The position numbers and the translations under genes were made by a program. Positions 15,122 through 22,160 of a stretch of 36,758 nt of DNA are shown here, piece by piece (positions within the stretch are counted from its first letter, which is position 1; every line of letters starts with the position of its first letter). The DNA is from Endomicrobium sp. (GTDB taxonomy: Bacteria > Elusimicrobiota > Endomicrobiia > Endomicrobiales > Endomicrobiaceae): positions 1 through 36,758 of the forward strand of contig JAISLV010000032.1 of NCBI GenBank assembly GCA_031277075.1. Reading direction: 5' to 3'. The notes beneath the pieces are model-generated. The model saw only the letters and a program-made list of their open reading frames with translations. It was not told where the DNA came from and ran no database searches.

Positions 15122-16126
15122 TTATTTCTTTGAAGCTTCTTCTATAGCTACCGCTACTGCTACCGACGCGCCTACCATAGGATTGTTGCCCATACCTATA
15201 AGCCCCATCATTTCAACGTGAGCTGGAACCGAAGACGAACCCGCAAACTGCGCGTCGCCGTGCATTCTGCCCATAGTGTCTGTCATGCCGTAAGAAGCGG
15301 GACCTGCCGCCATATTGTCGGGGTGAAGAGTTCTTCCAGTTCCGCCGCCTGAAGCTACGGAAAAATATTTTTTGCCGTTTTCAGCCGCCCATTTTTTGTA
15401 TGTGCCTGCTACGGGATGCTGAAATCTTGTAGGGTTGGTAGAATTTCCTGTGATAGAAACGTCTACGCCTTCTTTTATCATTATAGCTACGCCTTCGCTT
15501 ACGTCGTCTGCTCCGTAGACTTTAACTTTAGCTTTGTCGCCGTCTGAAAATTTTGTTTCTTTAGTTATGTTAAGCGTTCCGCTGTGATAATCGTAGTCGG
15601 TTTCAACGTGGGTAAAACCGTTGACGCGGCTGATAATATATGCGGCGTCTTTGCCAAGCCCGTTGAGTATAACTTTAAGCGGTTCTTTGCGCACTTTGTT
15701 TGCCGTTTTTGCAATGCCTATCGCGCCTTCCGCAGCCGCAAAACTTTCGTGCCCTGCTAAAAAGCAAAAACATTTTGTCTGTTCTCTAAGAAGCATAGCC
15801 GCTAAATTGCCATGCCCTATGCCGACGGCTCTTTGGTCTGCCACAGAACCCGGTATGCAAAAAGACTGCAAGCCTATTCCCAAAATTTCCGCCGCTTGCG
15901 CCGCCGCCGTTACGCCTTTCTTTATGGCTATAGCCGCGCCGACAGTATAAGCCCATACGGCATTGTCAAAAGCTATGGGCTGAATGCCTTTAACTATTTT
16001 GTCAACGTCTACGCCTTTATCAAGGCAAATTTGCCTTGCTTCTTCTAAATCTTTTATATCGTAATCTTTAAGAGTTTTTTCTATCTGCTTTATTCTTCTT
16101 TCGTAACTTTCAAAAGTTATTGCCAT
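15122..16126 (-). CDS. GGGtGRT family protein (function unknown)
   Basis: A 334-residue cytoplasmic protein named after its motif, seen here as GGGTGRT at residues 260-266. Other family-like stretches are GIGHGNLAAMLLREQ (102-116), FLAGHESFAAAEGAIGIAK (about 122-140) and the C-terminal HGDAQFAGSSSVPAHVEMMG run. ATG 16126 is preceded by GGAGAACAT. The family is known mainly from anaerobes and is usually found next to an iron-sulfur scaffold protein, as here (16249-16968, 122 bp away, same strand). That pairing suggests a role in iron-sulfur or other metal cofactor handling. Its reaction is, to my knowledge, not established. A strong terminator follows at 14986-15030, so the pair forms its own operon. 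Length and motif content look intact. Confidence 0.9.
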   Translation of the reverse strand: MAITFESYERRIKQIEKTLKDYDIKDLEEARQICLDKGVDVDKIVKGIQPIAFDNAVWAYTVGAAIAIKKGVTAAAQAAEILGIGLQSFCIPGSVADQRAVGIGHGNLAAMLLREQTKCFCFLAGHESFAAAEGAIGIAKTANKVRKEPLKVILNGLGKDAAYIISRVNGFTHVETDYDYHSGTLNITKETKFSDGDKAKVKVYGADDVSEGVAIMIKEGVDVSITGNSTNPTRFQHPVAGTYKKWAAENGKKYFSVASGGGTGRTLHPDNMAAGPASYGMTDTMGRMHGDAQFAGSSSVPAHVEMMGLIGMGNNPMVGASVAVAVAIEEASKK

Positions 16127-16248
16127 AATGTTCTCCTGTGCGCTTATACGGCGATTTTAATGTTTTATCTGCGGTTTTGAAAACCAGTCCCCCGCAATTT
16201 AAAGAATTTTAACTAACGCCTTTGCGCTTTCTGTCTTATTTTGCCGTC

Positions 16249-16968
16249 TTATTCTGCGCGCGGGTCTATTTTTTTCACAGCTTCGTCGTATCTGCCGTAA
16301 GTTTTTGTATGTTTTTCAAAAGCGTCTTTATGGGCGACGCCCTTTTTTATATCTTCCATAACTTTGCCAAGATGCACAAATTTATAGCCTATGACTTCGT
16401 CGTTTTTGTCAAGAGCGAGTTCTAAAACATAGCCTTCTGCCATTTCTAAGTAACGCGCGCCTTTTATCTTTGTGCTATACATTGTGCCTATTTGCGAGCG
16501 CAGACCTTTGCCTAAATCTTCAAGCCCGGCGCCTATAGGAAGTCCGCCTTCTGAAAAAGCAGTCTGCGTTCTTCCGTAAGATATTTGCAGAAAAAGCTCT
16601 CTCATAGCGGTATTTATGGCGTCGCAGACTAAGTCTGAATTTAGAGCTTCTAAAATTGTTTTTCCGCTTAAAATTTCCGCCGCCATAGCTGCGGAATGCG
16701 TCATACCGCTGCAGCCGATAGTTTCAATAAGAGCTTCTTCTATAACGCCTTTTTTAACGTTAAGAGTAAGTTTGCAAGCTCCCTGCTGCGGCGCGCACCA
16801 GCCGACGCCGTGCGTTAAACCGCTGATATCGGTAATTTCTTTGGCTTTTACCCATTTTCCTTCTTCGGGTATCGGCGCGGGACCGTGCTTTGCGCCTTTA
16901 GCTACATAAGTCATCTGCCGCACTTCGTGCGAGCATTCGTAAGAGCAAGTTTCTTTTGAACAACCCAT
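16249..16968 (-). CDS. Iron-sulfur cluster assembly scaffold protein, IscU/NifU-N-like, partner of GGGtGRT
   Basis: A 239-residue protein with an IscU-like core: WCAPQQGACKLTLNVKKG (Cys58, Cys65), then ETIGCSGMTHSAAMAAEIL (Cys86), a KTILEAL helix and SDLVCDAI (Cys115). These supply candidate cluster ligands. Unlike IscU (about 128 residues), it has an N-terminal Cys cluster CSKETCSYEC (Cys3, Cys8, Cys12) and a long C-terminal extension ending in DPRAE. ATG 16968 follows AAGGAG. It is the first gene of a two-gene operon with the GGGtGRT protein. Its promoter overlaps the divergent one for the lipoprotein gene at 17081. No iscS or other isc/suf gene is adjacent, so it may serve a dedicated rather than general assembly route. 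Confidence 0.88.
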   Translation of the reverse strand: MGCSKETCSYECSHEVRQMTYVAKGAKHGPAPIPEEGKWVKAKEITDISGLTHGVGWCAPQQGACKLTLNVKKGVIEEALIETIGCSGMTHSAAMAAEILSGKTILEALNSDLVCDAINTAMRELFLQISYGRTQTAFSEGGLPIGAGLEDLGKGLRSQIGTMYSTKIKGARYLEMAEGYVLELALDKNDEVIGYKFVHLGKVMEDIKKGVAHKDAFEKHTKTYGRYDEAVKKIDPRAE

Positions 16969-17021
16969 AAAATTTCTCCTTATAAAAAATTGCGGGCGTC
17001 TTTATACGCATTTTAACGTTA

Positions 17022-17052
17022 ATTATACAAAATTTACGCGCTGTTTTTACAA
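17022..17052 (-). promoter_or_regulatory. Promoter of the scaffold/GGGtGRT operon
   Basis: On the minus strand TTGTAA (17047-17052), a 19-nt spacer and a perfect TATAAT (17022-17027). The 5' leader would be about 45 nt, ending in AAGGAGAAATTTT. Its -35 overlaps the -35 of the divergent plus-strand promoter. Confidence 0.6.
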
Positions 17053-17074
17053 AAATTTTTTTTATTGTTATAAT
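17046..17074 (+). promoter_or_regulatory. Promoter of the lipoprotein/FtsB-like operon, leaderless configuration
   Basis: TTTACA (17046-17051, 5 of 6), a 17-nt spacer and TATAAT (17069-17074). Only 6 nt separate the -10 box from the ATG at 17081, so transcription would begin at or next to the start codon. No Shine-Dalgarno exists. Confidence 0.7.
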
Positions 17075-17080
17075 TGATTT

Positions 17081-17497
17081 ATGTCAAAAATTTTTATTCT
17101 ATTTTTATCGTTTTTTTGTTTGTCTTCATGCGCGGTTTTAGATATTCCTGCAAGAGTAGCAGGCTTATCAAACGAAAAATTTGAAAACGAAAAAGCAGGA
17201 CGTTTTGAAAAAGAATTTGCGTTTAGCAAAAAAGTTTGTTTTGATAAAAGCATTGTTATTTTAAATGAACTGCTCGCCCGCATTACCCGTAAAAATTACA
17301 AAAAAGGCTATATTATAGCCTTTGATTTTTCAAAAACTTTTGACTATTGCCTAGATTCTACAGAAGCGGGAATTTTTATAGAAGAACTTGAAGAAAGCAA
17401 AGTGAAAGTTGTCGTAATTTGCAATAATTCTATGCTTGCCAAAAATTTTTCAAATAAATTTTTTGAGATGTTAAATGATAAAAATCAAACGGATTGA
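17081..17497 (+). CDS. Putative small lipoprotein of unknown function
   Basis: A 138-residue protein. The N-terminus MSKIFILFLSFFCLSSCAVL is a classic lipoprotein signal with lipobox LSSC, so Cys17 should be lipidated. The mature part contains FDKSIVILNELLARITRKNY (a helix), YIIAFDFSKTFDYCLDSTEAG, then FIEELEESKVKVVVIC and an NNSMLAKNFSNKFFEML helix: an alternating alpha/beta pattern of about 120 residues. I do not recognise the family. It overlaps the next gene (FtsB/DivIC-like) by 23 bases, so the two are co-transcribed and possibly linked to envelope or division functions. It appears to be translated from a leaderless message. Confidence 0.75.
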   Translation: MSKIFILFLSFFCLSSCAVLDIPARVAGLSNEKFENEKAGRFEKEFAFSKKVCFDKSIVILNELLARITRKNYKKGYIIAFDFSKTFDYCLDSTEAGIFIEELEESKVKVVVICNNSMLAKNFSNKFFEMLNDKNQTD

Positions 17498-17786
17498 CAT
17501 TATTCTCATAGCGATATTTGCCGCAGGCGCGGCTTTCCTTGCTTTCAATCAGGGGTCAAGGAATTTTGCAAGCCGTTTTATGAAAGCCCGCGAACTCAAA
17601 AAAAGCATTGAAAGCGCAAATTACCAAAAATCGCTTTTAGAAAAAAGTTTGTATAACCTTGAAAACGAGCCGTCCTACCTTGAAAGAATGGCGCGCGACG
17701 AACTAAAAGTGATAGCTCCCGGCGAAATTGAATATAGATTTTTGTCTGAAGAAGAAGAAGAGAAAGCTGAAAAGAAACCGAAATAA
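17475..17786 (+). CDS. FtsB/DivIC-like septum formation initiator protein
   Basis: A 103-residue bitopic membrane protein: basic N-terminus, one transmembrane helix (about 8-26, IDIILIAIFAAGAAFLAF), a coiled-coil heptad region (about 35-65, LKKSIESANYQKSLLEKSLY), then the family-type LENEPSYLERMARDELKVIAPGEIEYRF. The (Y/P)-x-E-(R/K)-xAR-(D/E)-E-L pattern is characteristic of FtsB/DivIC. These proteins bridge the divisome through FtsL and FtsQ. A Glu/Lys-rich tail ends the chain. It starts within the upstream lipoprotein gene (23-base overlap) and has a modest purine-rich stretch before its ATG. No other division genes are nearby. Confidence 0.75.
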   Translation: MIKIKRIDIILIAIFAAGAAFLAFNQGSRNFASRFMKARELKKSIESANYQKSLLEKSLYNLENEPSYLERMARDELKVIAPGEIEYRFLSEEEEEKAEKKPK

Positions 17787-17934
17787 ACAGCAAGATTTTT
17801 GGCAGGCTGAAAGCGCGGAATTAAATTCAAAATAAGCCGTTTTTTTAAAGCGCAATTTTAAAAAAATTCTAAAGTAAAACTTACGATTTGCTTTCTGCAA
17901 CAACCCTGCAATACTGTAAACCCCGCCAAAAATG

Positions 17935-18753
17935 TTACTTGCTTTCTAACGCTTTTTTTAAGCGCGCGGCGTTTTCTTTTAAGGTGTTTACATATGATTT
18001 GCCTAGTATATTTCCGCTGAGCGCAATATGTTTTGCGCCCAAACTTTTTGCCAAATCCCCGCCTGTAGCCGCGCTTATTTGCAAATTGTCAACTACTATT
18101 TTCACTTTTTGCTTTTTACCCTCTTTTAAAAGATATTCAAATCTTTTTTTTGTAAGGTCTTTTGGTTTTCCAAATGAACCGACTATTTCAAAACCATAAC
18201 TTTCAAGGAAACTTTTTATTTGTGAATTTGCTATAACTTTTACGCCGTAAGCTGAGGCAAGCTCTTTTTTTACCGCCGAAGCGGCAAAATCTGCGGCATA
18301 GAGATATTTCAAGCAATTTTCTTCATAATACTGCGCGTTTTCTTCGTCTAGCGTGCAGAGAATTGTTTTTATCTCGTCTGCGGCGCGGGCATGTATGTGG
18401 GGTATCATCCAATCGCCTTCAGTTTTTAATGTTTTATAAATTCTGCCTAAAGTTCCCGCTTCAATTTTTAACTTGTTAATCCACTTTTCGTTTTCAACGC
18501 TTAATATGAGATTGCTTTTTTCTACTTCTCTTATAATTTCAGGCGTAAGCTCAACAAAATCGGGCTGCAAAAGAGAATTGACTATTATAAAAACTTCAAC
18601 TTTTTTCCCGCCTATAGCTCTTGTAATTTCGCCGATGTTTATGTTTGAAACGGCAATAGTTATTTTAGTTTTGTTGGGGTCTACAAAAGGCGCAGCCCCG
18701 CAAAACGCAAGCATATTGAAAAATACATATAGTATCGCAAAGGTTTTTTTCAT
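17935..18753 (-). CDS. ZnuA/TroA-like periplasmic metal-binding protein, orphan and with altered ligands
   Basis: A 272-residue exported protein (signal peptide MKKTFAILYVFFNMLAFCGA). The fold signature of cluster A-I (TroA/ZnuA) binding proteins is visible: ITIAVSNINIGEITRAIGG, VEVFIIVNSL, then LTPEIIREVEKSNLILSVENEKWI, and a late VDNLQISAATGGDLAKSLGAK. Of the usual three His ligands only one is clear (IPHIHARAADEI). The first site reads LLQPDFVEL rather than DPH, and the third reads IANSQIKSFL rather than HxxF. So it may bind metal weakly, use other ligands or have a different cargo. No permease or ATPase gene is adjacent. It faces the FtsB-like gene convergently. The ATG has no clear Shine-Dalgarno. 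Confidence 0.75.
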   Translation of the reverse strand: MKKTFAILYVFFNMLAFCGAAPFVDPNKTKITIAVSNINIGEITRAIGGKKVEVFIIVNSLLQPDFVELTPEIIREVEKSNLILSVENEKWINKLKIEAGTLGRIYKTLKTEGDWMIPHIHARAADEIKTILCTLDEENAQYYEENCLKYLYAADFAASAVKKELASAYGVKVIANSQIKSFLESYGFEIVGSFGKPKDLTKKRFEYLLKEGKKQKVKIVVDNLQISAATGGDLAKSLGAKHIALSGNILGKSYVNTLKENAARLKKALESK

Positions 18754-18779
18754 ATTTTTATGTGTAAAAATTAATTAAA

Positions 18780-18858
18780 TTCCGCATTTCTTCATTAAAA
18801 ATTTGTCCGTCCGCCGTCAATGTCTAGCATTTTCTTCTTTGAAGCGCAAATTACAGGC
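18780..18858. mobile_element. Degraded copy (F) of the MITE-like element at the 3' end of the methyltransferase gene
   Basis: CGCATTTCTTCATTAAAAAT, then TTTGTCCGTCC and CATTTTCTTCTTTGAAGCGC, match the interior of the full-length element at 32219-32398. Terminal repeats are not recognisable. It abuts or slightly overlaps the methyltransferase stop at 18851. Confidence 0.5.
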
Positions 18859-19936
18859 GGTATTTGTTAATATACTGCGTTCTTAAATCGTCAAGCAGCA
18901 GCGGTTTATTACGCTTAAAAACATACCAAAACTTCCACCCATTGCAAGACGGCGTTTGCTGAATAATCGCCCCTATTTTGTGTATAGAGCCGACATTGTT
19001 TTCATAGCGCAAATTGCCGTCTGATAAAACTTTTGCCTGCTTATCAAATCTTTTGCGCGTGTATAACAGTTCGCCTACGCTTATAATATTTTTTCTTACA
19101 AGATTTACAAAAGGAACTTTTTGCAGCTCTTCTTTGACTGTTTCAACCCAAGCGCTTTCAGGCAATAAATCGTTAATATTTTCTATTCTGGTTTTTGCAA
19201 TTTGAATATAATTTTTTTCTCTTTCTATGCCTATAAAGTTTCGTCCAAGTTTTTTAGCGGCGGCTCCCGTTGTCCCTGTTCCAAAAAACGGGTCTAAAAC
19301 CGTATCGCCTTGTTTTGTAGTTGAAAGAATTACTCTTTTTAACAATTCTTCGGGTTTTTGGGTTGAATGCGCTTTGTTGCCGTCTTTCCCTTTAATTCTT
19401 TCGCCGCCTATACACAAACCTATATCCCAAACAGAAGTCATCTGCTTGCCGCCGTTATATTGTTTCATTAATTTATGATTAAACGTATACTTTTTGCAGT
19501 TTTCGCCTTTAGAACACCACAAAAGAGTTTCGGTAGCATTTGTAAAACGGGTTCCTAAAAAATTAGGCATCGGGTTTGATTTGCGCCAAGTAATGTCGTT
19601 GAGTATCCAATATCCGAGATTTAACATAATATTTCCTACGCGATAAATATTGTGATACGAACCTATCACCCAAATAGTCCCCGTATCTTTCAACACTCTT
19701 TTACATTCTTTAAGCCAAGCTATACAAAAATCATCATACTCTTTGAAAGAAGAAAATTTATCCCAAGCGTCGTCTACTCCGTTGACTTTTGTATTGTTTG
19801 GGCGGTACAACTCTTTTTTTAACTGCATATTATACGGCGGGTCTGCAAAAATTAAATCAACGCTGGCGCTTGGCAATCCTTTTAATATCTCTATGCAATC
19901 GCCCTCATATATATAGTTCTTTTTTAGTTCTATCAT
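18851..19936 (-). CDS. HinfI/CcrM-like adenine DNA methyltransferase (predicted GANTC)
   Basis: Methylates adenine N6 in DNA, protecting against the partner nuclease. The 361-residue protein has the beta-class order: catalytic DPPYN at residues 32-36 first, SAM-binding DPFFGTGTTGAAAKKLGR in the second half, then a HinfI/CcrM-type C-terminal domain (SIHKIGAIIQQTPSCNGWKF). Strings such as SGVDDxWDKF, WLKECKRxLK, VIGS and NAxETxLWCSK closely recall M.HinfI, so GANTC is the expected target. Its start overlaps the nuclease stop as ATGA with GGAGG just upstream, implying coupled translation. A stand-alone CcrM regulator is less likely given the adjacent nuclease. Confidence 0.92.
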   Translation of the reverse strand: MIELKKNYIYEGDCIEILKGLPSASVDLIFADPPYNMQLKKELYRPNNTKVNGVDDAWDKFSSFKEYDDFCIAWLKECKRVLKDTGTIWVIGSYHNIYRVGNIMLNLGYWILNDITWRKSNPMPNFLGTRFTNATETLLWCSKGENCKKYTFNHKLMKQYNGGKQMTSVWDIGLCIGGERIKGKDGNKAHSTQKPEELLKRVILSTTKQGDTVLDPFFGTGTTGAAAKKLGRNFIGIEREKNYIQIAKTRIENINDLLPESAWVETVKEELQKVPFVNLVRKNIISVGELLYTRKRFDKQAKVLSDGNLRYENNVGSIHKIGAIIQQTPSCNGWKFWYVFKRNKPLLLDDLRTQYINKYRL

Positions 19937-20739
19937 AAATCCTCCATCTTTATACTCATAGTTTTATCATACAATTCTTTGAAAGCCTTTAACGTTTCCG
20001 CGCTTTCAGATAAATTCAAAAGATATTTGTCCACATCTTCGTATTTAACTTTTAAAAATTCTTCAAAAAAGTTTTTCCCGCGACGGATGTTTGAGCTTTC
20101 GGGTATATAAATATTGCCCTTCATTTTCTTAGACGTAAAGAAAAACAATATCGGTATCAATTTAGCGTTATCTGCAATATTTAATTCTTTTGCTAAATAA
20201 GCATATGTTTTTATAAATTTTCTGTTTATATCAACAAATTTTCCTGTATCGTGGTCGTCGTTATATTTACATTCCAAATAATAAAATTTGTCTGTATGCG
20301 TATTTTTAAACAATAAATCTATGTCGTGTTTGAATTTTATTGTCTGTCCGCCGCCGTCTCTAACAATTTGTTTTAAGAGTTTTGGGAATTCATAGTCTAT
20401 ATTTATATTTTCTGTTTGGCAACGCGTTATATAATTATCAATCAAGGCTTCATTCTTATACGACAGTTCAAAAGCGTTGCTTCTCTTGCCGCTATAAGTT
20501 GACATTATTTCATAACGTCCGTCATTTGCTATCAGTAAAGCAATAAGAGCTTCAATAAAATTGCCGAATTGAATATTCATGCTCTGCAAAATTCCGCCAA
20601 AAACTCTGTATCGTTTTGGAATAAAATGAATTTTGACCTCGTGCTTTTTTTGTAAACTCCTTATCATAGCCCGGCTGCTTGAATGCTCTATAATTTTTAA
20701 AACCGCTTTATTTATCAGCTTCTTAATTTTATCGTCCAT
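19933..20739 (-). CDS. HinfI-like type II restriction endonuclease (predicted GANTC)
   Basis: A 268-residue nuclease preceding and overlapping the methyltransferase gene. PD-(D/E)XK residues are visible as FKHDIDLLF (Asp139/Asp141) and YYLECKYNDD (Glu156, Lys158). The segment PKRYRVFGGILQSMNIQFGN is, as I recall it, characteristic of R.HinfI relatives. Length fits (R.HinfI is about 262). ATG 20739 has AAGG ahead, and a TATAAT at 20771-20776 gives a leader of about 25 nt. The partner enzyme strongly resembles M.HinfI, so specificity GANTC is inferred from both. The gene looks intact. The flanks hold repeats, consistent with horizontal acquisition. Confidence 0.85.
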   Translation of the reverse strand: MDDKIKKLINKAVLKIIEHSSSRAMIRSLQKKHEVKIHFIPKRYRVFGGILQSMNIQFGNFIEALIALLIANDGRYEIMSTYSGKRSNAFELSYKNEALIDNYITRCQTENINIDYEFPKLLKQIVRDGGGQTIKFKHDIDLLFKNTHTDKFYYLECKYNDDHDTGKFVDINRKFIKTYAYLAKELNIADNAKLIPILFFFTSKKMKGNIYIPESSNIRRGKNFFEEFLKVKYEDVDKYLLNLSESAETLKAFKELYDKTMSIKMEDL

Positions 20740-20814
20740 TTTATGCCTTAGAAACCCGTTTGATTAAAAAATTATATCATACTTATCGGCGTTATTTATC
20801 TTTTTCGTTGCCGT

Positions 20815-20960
20815 GCCTGTCATGCTGAACTTGTTTCAGCATCCGTCGTTGCCGTGCCTATTTTTGAAAGCAGCTAAGCAAAGGCAGACCCTGAAAGAGA
20901 CCCTGAAACAACTTCAGGGTGACGCGTTCGCGTCAGTTTTGGGTGACGGCGAGGGAGTAA
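20815..20960. repeat. CCTGAAA/TTCAGGG and GACGCG/CGCGTC hairpin repeats
   Basis: Contains GCTGAACTTGTTTCAGC (20824-20840), ACCCTGAAAGAGACCCTGAA then CAACTTCAGGGTGACG, and GACGCGTTCGCGTCAG followed by TTTTGGGTGACG. The same modules appear in reversed order at 14640-14740. No gene is present. Confidence 0.7.
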
Positions 20961-21002
20961 AGTTTATCGTTACCGTAATTTAAAAATCGGTCAAGTCAGT
21001 TT

Positions 21003-21812
21003 TTATTTTTTCAGCGTTTCGTTCATGCTGCCGGGTCTGTAGCCCAATATATCAATTGAAATGTAAGTATAGCCGACTTTTTTAAATTCATCGCTGACTT
21101 TTAGGCGATTATCTTTTTTAGTTAAAATGGCAAAACCGCTTTCGTCAGTTTCAATGCGCGCTAAATTCCCGTGATGGCGGACGCGCGCTTGTTTTAATCC
21201 CATATCAAGCAAAAACTGTTCGGCTCTGTCTATCATAGAAAGAGCTTGCGGAGTAATTTCATGCCCAAATGGAAAACGCGAAGCTAAACATGCAAACGGT
21301 TGTTTGTCCCAAGTGGGCAGCGCAAGATGTTTTGAAAGTTCGCGTATTTCTTTTTTTGTAAATCCGCAATAGCGCAAAGGACTTTTTACTCCAAGCTCTT
21401 CAACGGCTTTCAGACCGGGTCGGTAATCGCCGTTATCGTCTATATTAGACGCTTCCGCTACGTTTTTTATTTTGTTTTCTTTTGCAATCGCCCAAATTTT
21501 TGCAAACAGTTCAGACTTGCAAAGATAACAGCGGTTTATAGGATTTTTAGAAAATCCTTCAATAAGCAATTCTTCGCTTTCTACTATAATATGTTTTATA
21601 TTTTCTTTTTTGCAAAAAGCCGCCGCTTCGTTCAATTCGCGTTTTGGAAAAGAGCAAGAAGACGCCGTTACCGCTAAAATCTTATCGCCCAAAATTTCTT
21701 TTGCGGCTTTCAAAAGAAAAGTAGAGTCAACCCCGCCCGAAAACGCTATGGCAACGCTTTCTAAACTTTTAAGATATTCTTTCAATTTTTCGTATTTTTC
21801 TTGTATGTTCAT
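21003..21812 (-). CDS. larE: ATP-dependent sacrificial sulfur transferase LarE
   Basis: LarE gives up cysteine sulfur to build the nickel-pincer cofactor of lactate racemase-type enzymes. Taking ATG 21812 (MNIQEKYEKL) as start gives 269 residues. The PP-loop SGGVDST lies at 25-31, RCYLCKSELF at about 94-103, and Cys175 in KQPFACLASRFPFG corresponds to the sacrificial Cys of the Lactobacillus enzyme (Cys176). The Arg/His-rich ARVRHHGNLARIE follows. Another in-frame ATG lies at 21830 and an upstream one at 21869, but those codons come from a MITE-like element. None of the starts has a good ribosome site. larA, larB and larC are not in the window, though an L-lactate dehydrogenase is. Confidence 0.88.
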   Translation of the reverse strand: MNIQEKYEKLKEYLKSLESVAIAFSGGVDSTFLLKAAKEILGDKILAVTASSCSFPKRELNEAAAFCKKENIKHIIVESEELLIEGFSKNPINRCYLCKSELFAKIWAIAKENKIKNVAEASNIDDNGDYRPGLKAVEELGVKSPLRYCGFTKKEIRELSKHLALPTWDKQPFACLASRFPFGHEITPQALSMIDRAEQFLLDMGLKQARVRHHGNLARIETDESGFAILTKKDNRLKVSDEFKKVGYTYISIDILGYRPGSMNETLKK

Positions 21813-21890
21813 TTGCTTTAGAGACGCCATTTTTTGAACTGCCGTAAAATTTGCGGCAATTACAAACATTATAGATTTTTAGAGACACCC
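21813..21890 (-). mobile_element. MITE-like element, half copy B1, forming the 5' region of larE
   Basis: On the minus strand it starts GGGTGTCTCTAAAAATC, continues TATAATGTTTGTAATTGCCG and CAAATTTTACGGCAGTTC, then fades into larE's first codons (ATGGCGTCTCTAAAGC). It carries a TATAAT pointing toward larE. The other inverted end is missing. Confidence 0.75.
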
Positions 21891-21967
21891 AATTATACAT
21901 ATTTTAGAGGTCTCTCTAAAACAGGTATTTTTAAAGAAATAAACAGACGCAATGTCAGTAACCAAGC

Positions 21968-22126
21968 GGGTCTTTCTAAAAAACCCAATGTCAATCTGAG
22001 CATTGCGCCATAATGCGACATTTGGGCGTCAGAAAATTTATCCGTCCTTGCTTTTGGAACGCGGCTTTTTGAACTGCCGCAAAATTTGCGTAAAGGACGA
22101 ACATTATAGGTTTTTGCAAGACGACG
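21968..22126 (-). mobile_element. MITE-like element, diverged copy B2 downstream of accC
   Basis: The plus strand begins GGGTCTTTCTAAAAAACCC and ends CATTATAGGTTTTTGCAAGA followed by CGACG. The interior shares TTTGGGCGTCAGAAAATTT, ATCCGTCCTTGC and TTTTTGAACTGCCGC with full-length copies. It lies between larE and the accC stop. Confidence 0.7.
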
Positions 22127-22160
22127 TGGTTTTTACTCAAACTGCGTTTGGACGCCGTTT

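Noticed and set aside
18851..19936. Stand-alone CcrM cell-cycle methyltransferase
   Set aside because: A HinfI-like nuclease gene overlaps it by four bases, so a restriction-modification pair is more likely.
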